From: Sphagnum compactum
Lineage: Eukaryota > Bryophyta > Sphagnopsida > Sphagnales
DNA length: 64,000 bases
NCBI GenBank assembly: GCA_965153455.1
Contig: OZ234501.1
Coordinates: forward strand, 12,400,001-12,464,000
Reading direction: 5' to 3'
Shown: one piece after another, positions 62,152 to 64,000 of the stretch
How positions within the stretch are numbered: the first letter of the stretch is position 1
Layout of the letters: the number at the start of each line of letters is the position of its first letter
Made by a program: the position numbers and the translations under genes
The notes under the pieces: model-generated
Told to the model about the DNA's origin: nothing
The model's input: only the letters and a program-made list of their open reading frames with translations
The model's database searches: none

Positions 62152-62429
62152 GCTTCCACTCGAAACCTTTTAAAATATCATCAACCTTTTGAGAAGTTCC
62201 AACAATTAAGCTTTTCATAAATTTATATTAACATCATTCTACAAATTTATGATGATCATGTCTTCTAGCATTTTCATTAACCATGTCTTCTTGACACTTC
62301 CATCTACCATGAAGTTTATCGACTTAAAAAAAATTCTTCTATATGCTTCCATTAATTATACATCTTTTAAAAACTTTTAAATCTATTATTCATGGATCCT
62401 TTTGGAAACTTCTAAAAAAATCTTTCATA

Positions 62430-63700
62430 GTTTGTTGTCCATAACAATCTATTGCAAATAAACAAAACTTTCAAGTTCAAACCTTTAAACCTTCAATTGA
62501 TACCCACCTTCACATATGGTGGCATATTATAATGTATCTTGGTGTTGTGTGATGGCCAAATTCTCCATTGCCATAGGCATGACTTTTTTGAACAAGCCTA
62601 CACATTGTTCATAAACTTGAACCCACACATTGGGATTGTCCAAATTAACCACATGGGCCACATCCTTATGAATGGATGTCGATTATTGAGGTTCACACCC
62701 AAAAAGTTGAAAATAAGGGGAAATTGAAATTAAGGACTTTTTTTAATTAAATTGTTTATATCCCATTGCCAACCATGGCAAATGCATGTCATAATCACAT
62801 GTATGACCTTGTCATAATCCATATTTCCATATATTACCTTTTTCATTGTTTCTACCATCCTTTTAGCCGAGCCATTGACTTCAAAATGATCATGAGAAAT
62901 ATTCCTATAATCAATTAGACCTTGCTCACATAACTCTTTAAATTCTCCTTGAAATTCCATGCCTTACTTCATGAACATTTTTATTAGAGCACAAAATATA
63001 CTCAAAACCTAATTTTAAAATGCATAAGCAAACTCCTCATTTTTTGTCTCAAAGTGGGGCCAATTCAATCCACTTGGAAACATGTTCAATCATAACCAAC
63101 ACATATTAATTATGATGAATAGTTAGGACGTTCAATGGCCCAACAAAATCCAAATTCCATTGATACCTAAGCCCCATGAATGGTGAAGGTTGTAAATGTG
63201 AAGTGGGTGCAATAAATGATGCACGAACTCAATCACACACCATGCATCATAATTGTTAAACTTCTAATTGCATGCCTTTCCAGCAACATCGACCTTGAAA
63301 TAGACTATATATGTCCAACAAACCCGAAAATGTCCCAACTCTTCATGAACATGTTTCACAAGGCTTTTCCACACTATTTGGATGTGGTACCACATGTACA
63401 TGTTCATTTGGCCATATTTTGATAAGTTATTGTCCTTATTTATGGTATATTTTGGCTCTTTGAAAGGCTTGATCCTTTTTCTTAAATGTTAATCCCACAT
63501 CCAATCCCCTTGTTTATAGGCATGTCAACATTTGGGCATCCCCAAAAATTTCCATAGGTCAAATGTCATGCAATTCCACATTTGAATTCTTAAAAATGCT
63601 TCAAGAATCCACTTGACCTTAACATGATACCTTTTAACAACCATTTACCAAAATGGAAAGGAATGATTCAATAACATGCCATCGAAATATTGTTTCCAAA
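62430..63700 (-). pseudogene. Ty3/gypsy integrase relic
   Basis: On the minus strand, in changing frames, the order is that of a gypsy integrase. LVKHVHEELGHF (zinc-binding region, about 63365-63330) is followed by GLRYQWNLDFVGPLNVLTIH and YVLVMIEHVSKWIELAPL (catalytic core, about 63185-63050), then GMEFQGEFKELCEQGLIDYR and SHDHFEVNGSAKRMVETMKK (62963-62820), then VWVQVYEQCVGLFKKVMPMA and MENLAITQHQDTL (C-terminal part, about 62640-62530). Multiple stops and frameshifts make it inactive. It may extend to the window edge. It is not adjacent to the protease-RT relic at 30.6-32.0 kb and is presumably a separate element. Confidence 0.8.
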
Positions 63701-64000
63701 TCTATTTTTCAATGCTAACATGCTCCAATGGTATTCAATTCACTAAAATTTGGGTTCCTACTCAACCCATTTACATCCTTGTTCATTGTTTTAACCCAAT
63801 GTTTGACATTAAAATCATATTCTTAAGATATGCATTGGGAGGTCACTTCCATTTTATTAAAAATAACATGCAAAAACATATAGGGTGTAACTTAGTGAAA
63901 AATAAATTAAAAATATATTTTATCTAAATGTAAATACACTACCACAAAATGTGGCTACACTTCACTAGTCCCCTTTCATTAGACCAAAGAATTCATTGCA

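Noticed and set aside
1-64000. CRISPR arrays, bacterial operons or a viral gene cluster
   Set aside because: No regularly spaced short repeats with unique spacers, no ribosome-binding-site gene series, and the recognisable genes are intron-bearing plant genes.

Overview
The window is nuclear DNA from a land plant with a large, gene-poor, AT-rich and repeat-laden genome. The evidence is three intron-containing plant-type genes, CpG-rich patches confined to gene starts, many decayed Ty3/gypsy, Ty1/copia and hAT sequences, and long stretches with no coding signal. One higher-GC block looks like transferred organelle DNA. The genome style suggests a gymnosperm or fern more than a compact angiosperm; this is inference and I cannot name the species.

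Left end (1-5.6 kb): the 3' end of a DEAD-box RNA helicase gene resembling chloroplast RH50 runs rightward, and a complete seven-exon NSE4 gene (SMC5/6 complex kleisin, 382 residues when spliced) runs leftward toward it, so the two are convergent. NSE4 starts in a CpG-rich segment followed by a GATG-type minisatellite.

5.6-23.9 kb: AT-rich repeat country. It holds a diverged tandem array of about 150-172 base units (10.5-11.1 kb), a Cys-rich coding relic, an inactivated OTU-type protease relic (14.1-14.6 kb), a tandem repeat of 200-226 base units containing a perfect 20-base palindrome, and a degenerate CCTTA/TAGGT-rich minisatellite split by a solo LTR.

23.9-27.5 kb: a leftward gene for a plant homolog of C2orf69 (UPF0565). 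It has three coding exons with an in-frame, stop-free 72-base intron (exitron-like), and its upstream reading frame runs through a TG/AG microsatellite.

27.5-64 kb: mostly transposon debris. It contains a short-period array near 29.6-30.0 kb, a leftward Ty3/gypsy protease-RT relic lacking its RT core, a rightward hAT transposase pseudogene (35.7-38.1 kb), a leftward copia gag relic (41.8-42.0 kb), two tandem arrays near 48 kb, a long-armed fold-back at 50.7 kb, a probable mitochondrial-DNA insert (about 54.0-55.2 kb), a second solo LTR of the same family with perfect 5-base target duplications (59.6-60.4 kb), a possible 758-base terminal-inverted-repeat element, and a leftward gypsy integrase relic at the right end.

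The three host genes are unrelated housekeeping genes (chloroplast rRNA processing, genome maintenance, probable mitochondrial function) and show no sign of working as a cluster. I found no convincing new multi-gene system. The most notable items are the exitron-like intron, the microsatellite-coded segment, the fold-back and the solo-LTR pair.
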